Shown: positions 7,820-15,509, counted from the stretch's first letter. The stretch: 21,372 nucleotides of DNA from Solirubrobacteraceae bacterium (GCA_030038955.1 JASHQV010000262.1:1-21372); one strand, 5' to 3'. The notes: a model not told the origin generated them from the letters alone. Numbers and translations: made by a program.

Positions 7820-7858
7820 CGGAGCTGGTTCTTAGACCGCGGGACCGGATGTCCCGCG
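7820..7858 (+). repeat. Tandem hairpin repeat, copy 2, touching the rpsG ribosome binding site
   Basis: This second copy of the 39-base unit has a perfect 9-bp stem, CCGCGGGAC (7837-7845) with GTCCCGCGG (7851-7859), around the loop CGGAT. The last two stem bases are the first two Gs of the rpsG ribosome binding site GGAGG (7858-7862). Relative to copy 1 a T-A stem pair (7780/7802) has become C-G (7837/7859), a compensatory change that supports a selected hairpin. Confidence 0.85.
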
Positions 7859-7867
7859 GAGGTAACC

Positions 7868-8338
7868 ATGCCTAGACGGGCGCCCGCGCAGATCCGGCCG
7901 GTCGACCCGGACGCGATCCACCGCAACCGGCTCGTCCAGCAGGTGATCAACAAGGTCATGCTGGACGGCAAGAAGTCACTGTCGGAGCGGATCGTCTACG
8001 ACGCCCTGGCGATCCTCGGGGAGCGAACCGGAAAGAACCCGCTCGAGGTGCTGGAGGCTGGGGTCAAGGCGCTCACCCCGGTGCTCGAGGTGCGCTCGCG
8101 CCGGGTCGGCGGCGCCACCTACCAGGTCCCGGTCGAGGTGCCGCCGCGCCGTGCCCGCACGCTCGCCGTCCGCTGGCTCGTCGCCTACGCCCGCGAGCGC
8201 CGCGAGAAGACGATGTCCGAGCGCCTCGCGAACGAGCTGCTGGACGCACAGCAGCAGCAGGGCAGCGCCTACAAGCGCAAGGACGACATCTACCGCATGG
8301 CGCAGGCCAACAAGGCGTTCGCCCACTATCGCTGGTAG
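7868..8338 (+). CDS. rpsG: 30S ribosomal protein S7
   Basis: This 156-residue protein is full length for S7, which nucleates assembly of the small-subunit head by binding the 3' major domain of 16S rRNA. Diagnostic stretches are VINKVMLDGKKSLSERIVYD, VRSRRVGGATYQVPVEV, RTLAVRWLVAYARERREKTM and the C-terminal AFAHYRW. ATG 7868 has a strong GGAGG five bases upstream, partly within the copy 2 hairpin. In E. coli S7 represses its own operon by binding the S12-S7 intercistronic RNA, so the paired hairpins directly upstream are natural candidates for such a site. fusA and tuf, which usually follow, are absent: the next gene is a sugar-type dehydrogenase under its own promoter. Confidence 0.97.
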   Translation: MPRRAPAQIRPVDPDAIHRNRLVQQVINKVMLDGKKSLSERIVYDALAILGERTGKNPLEVLEAGVKALTPVLEVRSRRVGGATYQVPVEVPPRRARTLAVRWLVAYARERREKTMSERLANELLDAQQQQGSAYKRKDDIYRMAQANKAFAHYRW

Positions 8339-8380
8339 CGACAGCTGTCCCGCAGCTGGCTATGCGTGCGCCGCGATGGC

Positions 8381-8409
8381 TTGACGATCGCCGGCAAAGC
8401 CGATAGAAG
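8381..8409 (+). promoter_or_regulatory. Promoter of the zinc dehydrogenase gene
   Basis: TTGACG (8381-8386), a 17-base spacer and TAGAAG (8404-8409) form a good sigma-70-type promoter. Eight bases further on lies the LacI-type operator. The same arrangement (TTGACG, 17 bases, TAGAAA, 8 bases, operator) recurs before the minus-strand operon, which strengthens the call. Confidence 0.65.
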
Positions 8410-8416
8410 TCGGCTT
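8397..8416. terminator. Hairpin downstream of rpsG, overlapping the dehydrogenase promoter
   Basis: AAGCCGA (8397-8403) pairs with TCGGCTT (8410-8416) around a 6-base loop that is itself the proposed -10 box. It may end rpsG transcription or be coincidental; there is no T-tract after it. Confidence 0.3.
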
Positions 8417-8417
8417 A

Positions 8418-8429
8418 TGGAACGCTCCA
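8418..8429. promoter_or_regulatory. LacI-family operator 1
   Basis: TGGAACGCTCCA is a near-perfect palindrome with the central CG typical of LacI/GalR operators. It is the reverse complement of operator 2 and differs by one base from operator 3. It covers the expected transcription start of the zinc dehydrogenase, so binding would block initiation. Confidence 0.75.
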
Positions 8430-8469
8430 ATAGAGGCGTCGGCGACCTCCAAGTCGGCCTCTGCGTGCG

Positions 8470-9603
8470 ATGACGACGAAGGTGAGAGCGGCTGTCATGA
8501 GACAGCCTGGGCAAGTGGAGCTACAACGATTCCCGCTTCCCGATCCTGAGCCGGGAGCCGCCGTGCTGCAGATCTCGATGTCGGGAATCTGCGGCACTGA
8601 CAAGCACACCTTCCGTGGCGAGGTGATGCAGTACGCTGGCACCCCGCACGAGCGTCAGATCGAGTATCCGCTGATCTGCGGCCACGAGAACGTCGGCCAG
8701 ATCGCGGCGATCGGCGGCGAGGTGCTGGATAGCGAGGGACAGCCTCTCGCCGTTGGGGACCGCATCGTGCCGGCGGCGAACGTCAACTGCGGCCAGTGCT
8801 GGTATTGCCGGACCGGACAGCCGTACTACATGTGTGAGCGGCTCGAGGACTACGGCAACAGCCTGACGTGCGCGCGGCCGCCATACCTGTTCGGAGGCTG
8901 GAGCGAGTACATGTACCTGCTGCCAGGCACGCGACTGTTCCGCGTGCCGGACGCGCTGCCGGATCACGTCGCCGTCCTGACCGAGCCGATGGCGGTGACG
9001 CACGGCTTCGACCGGGCGCGTCGTCTGAGCGAGACGTTCGGTGAGGCCGTAGTCGTGTACGGGATCGGTCCGCTCGGCATGTGCCATCTGATCAAGGCTC
9101 GTCTGATGGGCGCCGGCGCGCTGATCGCGATCGACCGGCTGCCCTCGCGCCTGCGACGCTCGGAGGAATTCGGCGCGACGCTGACGCTCAGCGCGGCGGA
9201 GCTGGAGGCCGAGGAGCTGGTCGCTCGGGTCCGGGAGGCGACGGCCGGCCGGGGGGCCGACATCGTGCTGGACTGCAGCGGCGCGCCGGAGACTTTCGTC
9301 AACAGCCTGCACATGGTCCGCGTCGGCGGGACTGTGGTTGAGGCCGGCGCCTTCGTCGACATGGGGCGGGTTGCCATCAATCCGACCGCCGACATCTGTA
9401 CCAAGAACGTCAACGTGCTCGGCATCGGTGGTGAGACTGCACAGGCTTATCGCCCGGCGATGCGGCTCCTCGAGCGCAACCTTCGAACGCTGCCGTTGGA
9501 TGCGCTCGTCTCCCACCGGATGCCACTCGAGCAGGCCGAGCCAGCCCTGGAGCTCGCGCAGCGCGATGAGGCGATGAAGGTCGTGCTAACGCCGACCGAC
9601 TGA
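8470..9603 (+). CDS. Zinc-dependent medium-chain alcohol/polyol dehydrogenase
   Basis: The 377-residue protein has the zinc MDR layout. Catalytic zinc ligands are C41 (GICGTDKH) and H72-E73 (CGHENVG). The structural-zinc lobe holds C107, C110, C113 and C122. The Rossmann motif GIGPLG is at 198-203, with D222 favouring NAD. Relatives oxidise secondary alcohols of sugars, polyols or threonine; the exact substrate is unknown. The 20-residue stretch around EVMQYAGTPHERQIEYPLIC before the HE motif is longer than in sorbitol dehydrogenases and resembles less-studied actinobacterial members. ATG 8470 gives the expected N-terminus, though its ribosome binding site is weak. The promoter and operator 1 place it in the LacI regulon of the downstream locus, probably for an oxidation step there. 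It converges on the Rieske gene. Confidence 0.9.
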   Translation: MTTKVRAAVMRQPGQVELQRFPLPDPEPGAAVLQISMSGICGTDKHTFRGEVMQYAGTPHERQIEYPLICGHENVGQIAAIGGEVLDSEGQPLAVGDRIVPAANVNCGQCWYCRTGQPYYMCERLEDYGNSLTCARPPYLFGGWSEYMYLLPGTRLFRVPDALPDHVAVLTEPMAVTHGFDRARRLSETFGEAVVVYGIGPLGMCHLIKARLMGAGALIAIDRLPSRLRRSEEFGATLTLSAAELEAEELVARVREATAGRGADIVLDCSGAPETFVNSLHMVRVGGTVVEAGAFVDMGRVAINPTADICTKNVNVLGIGGETAQAYRPAMRLLERNLRTLPLDALVSHRMPLEQAEPALELAQRDEAMKVVLTPTD

Positions 9604-9608
9604 CCACC

Positions 9609-9631
9609 GCCGCGGAGCTATTTGCCGCGGC
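9609..9631. terminator. Hairpin between convergent dehydrogenase and Rieske genes
   Basis: GCCGCGG (9609-9615) pairs with CCGCGGC (9625-9631) around a 9-base loop, starting 5 bases after the dehydrogenase stop and overlapping the end of the Rieske gene. It is a plausible shared terminator for the two convergent transcripts. Confidence 0.5.
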
Positions 9632-9998
9632 CTCGGGCCGTGGTCGGATCGAGCTCGACCAGCACACGGCCGGCCTCGACGCGTACTGGGAAGGTGCGAA
9701 CACGGTAGCGTGGGTCAGACACCGCGCGTCCGGTGCGGAGGTCGAACTCCCAGCCGTGCCAGGGACAAGCGATCACCGGAGCCTCCGCATGGAGGTCCAT
9801 CGCGCCGGGCGCAGCGGCCGTGACCGTGCTCAGCACCGGACCTCTACAGAGCGGACCGCGCTGATGTGCGCAGACGTTGTTGATCGCATACAGCCGATCA
9901 CCCCAGCGAGCGATACCGATTTGCCGCCGGCCGGCGCGGACGACATGGCACCGACCGTCCGCGAACGCCTCGATCGGGCCGCAGTCGCAACAGCTCAC
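9618..9998 (-). CDS. Small Rieske [2Fe-2S] protein
   Basis: This 126-residue protein is a single Rieske domain. The cluster motifs are C43-A-H45 (NNVCAHQRGPL) and C78-P-W-H81 (IACPWHGWEFDLRTG), two cysteines and two histidines. The 32 residues between them exceed the usual short linker. The downstream GWEFDLRTGRAV and the VRVEAGRVLVEL tail are typical of ferredoxins that serve Rieske oxygenases or nitrite reductases. The N-terminus MSCCDCGPIE adds three clustered cysteines of unknown purpose. It is the last gene of the minus-strand operon, and its ATG overlaps the amidohydrolase stop in ATGA. No oxygenase or ferredoxin reductase is encoded nearby, so its partner is unknown; an electron-transfer role in the pathway is inference. 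Confidence 0.88.
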   Translation of the reverse strand: MSCCDCGPIEAFADGRCHVVRAGRRQIGIARWGDRLYAINNVCAHQRGPLCRGPVLSTVTAAAPGAMDLHAEAPVIACPWHGWEFDLRTGRAVSDPRYRVRTFPVRVEAGRVLVELDPTTARGRGK

Positions 9999-11113
9999 TG
10001 GGCCACCGCGTGCGGCTCAGGCAAATCCGCTGACGACCAGCCGAACAGCTCGAGCGCGTTGTCGCGCAGCACCTTTCGATGCCATTCGCGCGGCAGGCGC
10101 GCGCGCAGGTAGTCGACGTTGTCGGCATCCCAGTGCGGATAGTCCGACGAGTAGACGAGCTTGTCCTCCGCACCAATCCAGGAGAGCAGCTCGATCATCT
10201 GCTCTCGCCGCGGCGATAAGTCCAGCGGCTGAGTGGTCATCCACACGTGCTGCGCAAAGTACTCGCTGGGCAGTCGTTTGCACCACGGCACCTCGCGGCG
10301 CAGGCCGCGGTACTCGGTGTCGTAGCGCCACAGCAACGGCGCGATCCAGGCCGCGCCGGTTTCAATCAGCAGCAGTCTCAGCGACGGATACTTCTCGAAC
10401 ACGCCGTGCGCAATGAGGCTGACAAAGTGGGTCATCACCGCCTGCGGCCAGAGCGTGTGCGCCTCGATGTAGGTGCTGACGGTGCCGCCGCCCGTGGCGG
10501 GAGGATTGGCCCAGTCGTTTGCTCCTGCGTGGATCGCGACGGGTAGCCCGACCTCGGCCGCCGCCTCGTAGATGGGGTGGAATACCGGATGCCCGAGCGG
10601 GTGCTTGCTCGGATTGTCGGCAAGCATCACCTGCACCATCCGCGGATTGCCGCCCAGGCGACGAATCTCCTCGGCGGCCTTGTCAGGTAGCTGACAGGCG
10701 ACGATGATCGACCCCACGAGGCGCTCGTCCGCGTCGAGCCAGCGATCCACCGTCCAGTCGTTGAGCGCCCGTGCGAGGACCGTGGCGAAGTAAGGGTTGT
10801 GCAGGCCAGCGACGTGCATGTCGTCACCGTAGGTCAGCACGGCTCGCGCAGTCCCCGTGGGCGTCAGCAGCTGCTCATCCATCAGCTGCAGATCGCTGCC
10901 GGCGGCGCCGCCGCCATCGGGGTAGGTCTCCATCCGCATGAAGCCGTGGGGGTTCGGATAGCCATCGCTCAGGGTCAGCGGCACGGTCGGGCCGGGCGCC
11001 GGCCCAACGACGTATTCCCGCCAGGCGGTCGGTAGATACCCCAGCAGCTCGGCCTCGTCTCGGCGCCCGTGATGCACGTCGCAGTCGACCACGCCGATCA
11101 CCTGATCAGCCAT
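9995..11113 (-). CDS. Amidohydrolase-2 family metal-dependent hydrolase/decarboxylase
   Basis: The 372-residue protein is a TIM-barrel member of the family that includes ACMSD, gamma-resorcylate decarboxylase and several lactonases. The N-terminal D12-x-H14 (VVDCDVHHG), H195 (LPVAIHAGAND) and D324 in YSSDYPHWD are the usual metal and catalytic positions. NPRMVQVMLAD and HPIYEAAAEVGLPVAIH are typical family strands. In a sugar or sugar-acid operon, hydrolysis of a lactone or other ring, or a decarboxylation, are the likely chemistries; neither can be chosen from sequence. Its start overlaps the ATPase stop by 8 bases, and its stop overlaps the Rieske start by 4. Family assignment is secure, reaction is not. 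Confidence 0.9.
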   Translation of the reverse strand: MADQVIGVVDCDVHHGRRDEAELLGYLPTAWREYVVGPAPGPTVPLTLSDGYPNPHGFMRMETYPDGGGAAGSDLQLMDEQLLTPTGTARAVLTYGDDMHVAGLHNPYFATVLARALNDWTVDRWLDADERLVGSIIVACQLPDKAAEEIRRLGGNPRMVQVMLADNPSKHPLGHPVFHPIYEAAAEVGLPVAIHAGANDWANPPATGGGTVSTYIEAHTLWPQAVMTHFVSLIAHGVFEKYPSLRLLLIETGAAWIAPLLWRYDTEYRGLRREVPWCKRLPSEYFAQHVWMTTQPLDLSPRREQMIELLSWIGAEDKLVYSSDYPHWDADNVDYLRARLPREWHRKVLRDNALELFGWSSADLPEPHAVAQ

Positions 11114-12263
11114 CGATTACTCCTGACCCCACCTCGGCCGTGATTCGATCGGCTGAGTTGCGGCGCAAGACGGCCTCACCGGTCGATGCCTCGAACAGGT
11201 GGATCTGACGGCAGTCGATCGTCAGACGCACGCTGTCGCCGCGGGTCAACGCGCACCGCGCCGGGAACCTCGCCACGAGCGTCTGGTCCCCACACGCCAG
11301 CGTCACGTAGCTCTCCGATCCCATCGGCTCGATCACCTCAACCTGACCGTCGACCACCGGACCGCGAACGTCCTCGGTGCCATCTCGGTTCCAGTGGATG
11401 TCCTCAGGTCGGACGCCGACGAGCTTCGCTCCCGCGTCGCCGGGCCCGACCAGCTCGTGGCTTCGCAGATCGACTGGTGCCTGCGCGCCGAGGAAGTCGA
11501 TCGTAGGAGCACTCCGGTTAGAGCTCAGCTGGCCGTCGAAGATGTTCATCTTGGGAGAGCCAATGAACGTGGCGACGAACAGGTTCACCGGGTCGTCGTA
11601 CAGGGTCTCGGGCGGTGCGACCTGCTGGAGGCGGCCATCGGACATGACCGCAATCCGCGTCCCCATCGTCATCGCCTCGATTTGATCGTGCGTCACGTAC
11701 ACCATCGTCGTGCCGAGCGTGGAGTGCAGGCGGATCAGCTCGCTGCGCATCTGCACGCGCAGCGCTGCATCCAGGTTCGACAGCGGCTCATCCATCAGGA
11801 ACACCCGGGGATCGCGCAACAGCGCCCGTCCCAGTGCGACGCGCTGACGCTCGCCTCCAGACAGGCTCGCGGGACGCTTGTCCAGGAGCCTCGTGATCCC
11901 CAGCATCTGTGCGACCTCCTCAACCTGCTCGGCGATCCGCTGCTTGGACTCCCGACGGATGCGCATGCCCCAGTCGAGGTTGCCACGCACCGTCTTGTGG
12001 GGGTACAGCGCATAGCTCTGGAAGACCATCGCGATGTCGCGATTCTTCGCTGGCACATTGTTGACCGGCTCCGAGTCGATGAAGATCCGGCCGTAGCTCG
12101 GCCGCTCCAGGCCCGCGAGCATGCGCAGGCTCGTCGTCTTGCCGCATCCGGACGGACCGACGATCACGAGGAAGTCGCCATCGGGTACGTCGAGACTCAG
12201 ATCCTCTACGGCCATCGCGGATCCAAATACCTTGTAGACCCGCTCGAATCGAACAGCAGCCAT
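11106..12263 (-). CDS. ABC sugar importer ATPase (MalK/UgpC/MsmX type)
   Basis: The 385-residue ATPase energises carbohydrate uptake at the inner face of the membrane. Walker A GPSGCGKTT is at 36-44, the Q-loop glutamine at about 82 (VFQSYALYPH), the signature LSGGERQ at 134-140, Walker B VFLMDEP near 154-160, and the H-loop in VYVTHDQIEAM. The C-terminal 140 residues form the OB/TOBE-type regulatory domain (LVGVRPEDIHW, then GSESYVTLACGDQTLVARFP) that distinguishes sugar-importer ATPases. Only one base separates its ATG from the stop of the permease upstream. Many actinobacteria use one shared MsmK-type ATPase, so a dedicated one here suggests a self-contained importer. Confidence 0.95.
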   Translation of the reverse strand: MAAVRFERVYKVFGSAMAVEDLSLDVPDGDFLVIVGPSGCGKTTSLRMLAGLERPSYGRIFIDSEPVNNVPAKNRDIAMVFQSYALYPHKTVRGNLDWGMRIRRESKQRIAEQVEEVAQMLGITRLLDKRPASLSGGERQRVALGRALLRDPRVFLMDEPLSNLDAALRVQMRSELIRLHSTLGTTMVYVTHDQIEAMTMGTRIAVMSDGRLQQVAPPETLYDDPVNLFVATFIGSPKMNIFDGQLSSNRSAPTIDFLGAQAPVDLRSHELVGPGDAGAKLVGVRPEDIHWNRDGTEDVRGPVVDGQVEVIEPMGSESYVTLACGDQTLVARFPARCALTRGDSVRLTIDCRQIHLFEASTGEAVLRRNSADRITAEVGSGVIDG

Positions 12264-12264
12264 G

Positions 12265-13152
12265 TCAGCCTCTCACTCCTCCGCCGAAGGTGAACGCACC
12301 ACTCAAGCTCTTGGAGACGAATAGATACAGGATCACCACGGGCAGCGAGAACATCAGCGAGAAGGCCGCCAGCGGCCCGAACTGGATGACGCCGTGAGCC
12401 CCAAGGAACTGATACAGAGCGACCGTGCCGGGTTGCTGGCCGGGGTTCTGATCCAGAACGAGTGGCACGACGAATGCCCCCCAGGCGGCGATGAACGTGT
12501 AGATCGCCGTAACGGCGAGCCCAGGCAGGCTCAGCGGTAGAACCACGAACAGCATCGTCCGCAGCGTCCCGGCTCCCTCGATCGCAGCTGCCTCCTCGAA
12601 CTCGATCGGGATCGTGTCGATGAAGTTCTTGACGAGCCAGATCGCAAACGGCAGCGCTGTTGCCGCCAAGAACAAGCCCATGGTGAAGATCGAGTTCAGC
12701 CAGTTCAGCTTGACATAGAGCTGGTAGATCGGGACCAACATCATCGTCACCGGGAGACCGGAGAGGAACAGGATCCCTAGCATGAACAGGCGTTTGCCGG
12801 GGACATGGCGACGGGACAGCGGGTAGCCAGCCATCAAGGCGAGGATCGTCGCCACGACGCTGGTCACCGCGGCCAGGTAGAAGCTGTTGAGCAGTGGTCG
12901 CCAGCCACCGTTGGCAAGCGCATCGCGGTAGTTGGCCGTAGTCAGGTTTGGCAGCCGGATCGCCCAGCCGGCGTGGGAGTCCACCGAGGCGAGTAGCAGC
13001 CACAGCAACGGAAGCAGGAAGGCGAGTCCGATCACCAGCAGTGCGAGGTTGGAGAACAGGCCGCCGGCCGAGAGGCGCGGGTACCGCACTGCGTTCGGAT
13101 CGTCCGCGCCGCGGCGCAGTGGAAGTGCTCTGTGTGAAGGGGCAGCGATCAT
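12265..13152 (-). CDS. ABC sugar importer permease, MalG/inner-membrane type
   Basis: This 295-residue integral membrane protein has about six hydrophobic helices. The first is LALLVIGLAFLLPLLWLLLA near residues 36-55. The EAA loop that docks on the ATPase reads EFEEAAAIEGAGTLRTMLFV, and the short C-terminus SLSGAFTFGGGVRG is typical of MalG-like subunits. The start ATG at 13152 overlaps the stop of the partner permease in ATGA; the frame continues upstream, but that part lies over the partner gene and is not membrane-like. With its partner it forms the translocation pore for a carbohydrate-type substrate. Confidence 0.94.
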   Translation of the reverse strand: MIAAPSHRALPLRRGADDPNAVRYPRLSAGGLFSNLALLVIGLAFLLPLLWLLLASVDSHAGWAIRLPNLTTANYRDALANGGWRPLLNSFYLAAVTSVVATILALMAGYPLSRRHVPGKRLFMLGILFLSGLPVTMMLVPIYQLYVKLNWLNSIFTMGLFLAATALPFAIWLVKNFIDTIPIEFEEAAAIEGAGTLRTMLFVVLPLSLPGLAVTAIYTFIAAWGAFVVPLVLDQNPGQQPGTVALYQFLGAHGVIQFGPLAAFSLMFSLPVVILYLFVSKSLSGAFTFGGGVRG

Positions 13153-14123
13153 TTGCTCTCGTTGGTCTGCACGGCACGGACGAACAGCAACGCTAGGACG
13201 GCACCCACCACGATCAATGCCAGCGAGATCATCGTTCCGTAGCCGAGCTGGTAGTAGGTGAACGCCTCTTGATAGATGTAGATCGGGAGCGTCATTGTGG
13301 ACGTACCGGGACCTCCCTGCGTCATCGTGTAGATCAGCGTGAAGTCGGATAGGTTCAGAATCGTCACGAGCAGCAGGTTGGTAACGATGCTGGGTTTGAT
13401 GATCGGCAACGTGATCGACCGCAGGCGCTGCCAGCCGGACGCCCCCTCCACCTCGGCTGACTCGAGAACCTCCTCTGGCACGTTGCGCAGGGCGGCACCG
13501 AAGATCAGCATCGAGAACGCCGTCCCGCGCCACAGGTTCGCCGCCGAGACCGTCGCCATCGGCGCGCTGAACAGAAAGTTGGTGTGCGGTGCGCCGAGCA
13601 CGAGTCCCAGCGTTCCGCCAGTCTGAGAGAAGGCGTACCAGATGAGCGCCGCGGCGATCTCCGGGATCACCCATGCGGCGATCACCAAGGCTCCGATCGA
13701 GATTCGCAGCACCGCCAGCGAGCGGCGCAGCAGGAGCGCGAGAATCAGCCCCAGGACGGTCTGACCGATGATTCCCGAGCCGACCACAAAGATCACGGTC
13801 AGCTTGATCGAGTTCAGGAAGATGTGGTCGTGGATCAGGCGTGTGAGGTTTGCCGTACCGGTGAACTGCCAGGACTGCGCGTGTGGGCCGATCAGCTGCA
13901 TGTTCGTGAAGCCGAGGTACAGCGCGTAGACGATCGGACCCACGAACAAGAGGAACAAGAACCCCACCGGCAGTGCCAGCATGACGCTGCTGTTCCATGA
14001 CAGGCGCGTGCGATCCTGGCGCCCGCCAAGCGTCAGGTCCATGTTGGCGAGGGGGATGGCCGGGTCGCCGACCATCCCCTCTGCCCGAAGCCTCGCGGGC
14101 CGCATTCGCCACTGGCCGATCAA
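13149..14123 (-). CDS. ABC sugar importer permease, MalF type
   Basis: The 324-residue integral membrane protein has a first helix around VMLALPVGFLFLLFVGPIVY (residues 47-66), the periplasmic stretch LGFTNMQLIG typical of MalF/UgpA-like subunits, further helices, and the EAA loop EVLESAEVEGASGWQRLRSI. The chosen start is TTG 14123, which overlaps the stop of the binding-protein gene in TTGA. The first 45 residues are poorly conserved-looking, and ATG at 14105 or 14075 are alternatives with no clearly better ribosome binding site. It pairs with the MalG-type permease encoded immediately after it. Confidence 0.92.
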   Translation of the reverse strand: MIGQWRMRPARLRAEGMVGDPAIPLANMDLTLGGRQDRTRLSWNSSVMLALPVGFLFLLFVGPIVYALYLGFTNMQLIGPHAQSWQFTGTANLTRLIHDHIFLNSIKLTVIFVVGSGIIGQTVLGLILALLLRRSLAVLRISIGALVIAAWVIPEIAAALIWYAFSQTGGTLGLVLGAPHTNFLFSAPMATVSAANLWRGTAFSMLIFGAALRNVPEEVLESAEVEGASGWQRLRSITLPIIKPSIVTNLLLVTILNLSDFTLIYTMTQGGPGTSTMTLPIYIYQEAFTYYQLGYGTMISLALIVVGAVLALLFVRAVQTNESK

Positions 14124-15493
14124 GGCAGCGACTCGACCCCATGTGATCCGAGCTGGTTCACGACCGTGGTCTTTAGCGTCGCCAGCGCCGAGCTGACCGA
14201 TGTGCTCGGCGTCTGAGCGATCTGACCCGTCGCCTCATTGATGCCGCGAGCCCAGACCGCGAAGCCACCGTTCGACGGTAGCTCCTTCTCATACGGTAGA
14301 TAGGTGGCGAACGCTGCGTTGAAAGGAGGTGCGTAGTTCACATACGTGGCCGCCTTTGCGACCTGGCTGTCGGGCGGCACGAATCCGGCTTTGTTGGCGA
14401 GGAACACCATGTACTTGCTCGACTCGATCAGCTCGACGAGATCCCAAGCGAGCGAGGCGTCGGGTGCCGACTTGGAGATCGCCATGTCCCAGCCGCCGAT
14501 CGTTCCGCCCTGACCCGGCGCCTGCCCGAGCGAGGTCGGCAGCGCCGCGGCTCCGGCCTGCGTCTTGGCCGCCGGCCACTGGCGGTTCGCGAGCTCCCAG
14601 GCGCCTCCGTACCAGTTCGCGCCAATCGCGATCGCGAGCTTCTTGGTCGCCATCAGGTCAACCGGCACTGCGACCGATTTTGGCGAGAACAGCTGCGACA
14701 GCGGAGCGCCGAGGCCGTTTGCGTAGATCTCCTTGTAGAACTCCAGCACCTGTCGCAACCCGGTGCTGTCGACGACGTACTTATTGGTGGTGGTGTCGTA
14801 GATCGTGGGCGTGCTCGATGCATACACCATCGCGCCGGAGCCCTGGAGCACGCCGGTCGGGCCGGCGCTCGTCCCGGCCGCGAGCCACAGCGGGATCACG
14901 CCGGGATTGGCGGCCTTGACCTTCTTTGCCACGGCGATGATGTTGGCCCAGTTCTTGGGTTGCCATGGGACGTGCACGCCTGCCTTCTCGAGCATCTGCC
15001 GGTTGTAGTAGATGCCTGAGTTGTTCTCGCCGATGTCAACGGCATAGATATGACCGTTCACGTCTCCCTCGTCCTGGATGCTCTTCGGGAACCTGGACCA
15101 GAACGGCGCCGTGGAAACGTACTTGTCCAGCGGCAAGAGGTAGCCGGAGCTAGCGAACTGGCCGATGTACGTAGTAGGCAGCTGGATCACGTCCGGCGTC
15201 GTCGACGGTGACCGGAACTGGAGCGCAATCGCGTTCATCTCGTCGGTGTCAGTGCCTCCATGTGGCTCGAGCTTGACGGTCACGCCTGGATGCTGAGCCT
15301 GGAACTCGCGTTTGATCTCGTTCCAGTAGGTGACCGAGTCGGAGTCTTCGTCGAAGACGTATTGGGACGAGTACCCGACCGTGAGCACCGTCTTCGATCC
15401 GGATCCGCTCGAACTGCTTCCGCATCCTGCTGCGGCCAGCGCGAGCGCGATCGTCAGAACCGTTGCTAGGCCTGCTTTGTGCATCAGTACCAC
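14120..15493 (-). CDS. Extracellular sugar-binding lipoprotein of the ABC importer
   Basis: This is a 457-residue family 1 solute-binding protein. The N-terminus has a hydrophobic signal (LATVLTIALALAAAGCGS) with a lipobox ending in the cysteine that is lipidated, followed by a Ser/Gly linker. Mature-protein features such as TVLTVGYSS, REFQAQHPGVTVKLEPHGG, NNSGIYYNRQMLEKAGV and GGWDMAISKSAPDASLAWDL are those of carbohydrate-binding proteins. GTG 15493 is preferred because AGGAG lies 5 bases upstream; ATG 15484, three codons in, is the alternative. It lies 16 bases after the dehydratase gene. It determines importer specificity, but the ligand cannot be read from sequence. The closest-looking families bind oligosaccharides or sugar derivatives. 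Confidence 0.94.
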   Translation of the reverse strand: MVLMHKAGLATVLTIALALAAAGCGSSSSGSGSKTVLTVGYSSQYVFDEDSDSVTYWNEIKREFQAQHPGVTVKLEPHGGTDTDEMNAIALQFRSPSTTPDVIQLPTTYIGQFASSGYLLPLDKYVSTAPFWSRFPKSIQDEGDVNGHIYAVDIGENNSGIYYNRQMLEKAGVHVPWQPKNWANIIAVAKKVKAANPGVIPLWLAAGTSAGPTGVLQGSGAMVYASSTPTIYDTTTNKYVVDSTGLRQVLEFYKEIYANGLGAPLSQLFSPKSVAVPVDLMATKKLAIAIGANWYGGAWELANRQWPAAKTQAGAAALPTSLGQAPGQGGTIGGWDMAISKSAPDASLAWDLVELIESSKYMVFLANKAGFVPPDSQVAKAATYVNYAPPFNAAFATYLPYEKELPSNGGFAVWARGINEATGQIAQTPSTSVSSALATLKTTVVNQLGSHGVESLP

Positions 15494-15509
15494 TCTTTCT
15501 CCTCTTGCA

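Noticed and set aside
7763..7858. CRISPR-like repeat pair
   Set aside because: There are only two units with internal perfect hairpins, no unique spacer of constant size beyond them and no cas genes; a structured tandem repeat is the better description.
11199..12293. Plus-strand open frame opposite the ATPase gene
   Set aside because: It is antisense to a textbook ABC ATPase and has no family features.
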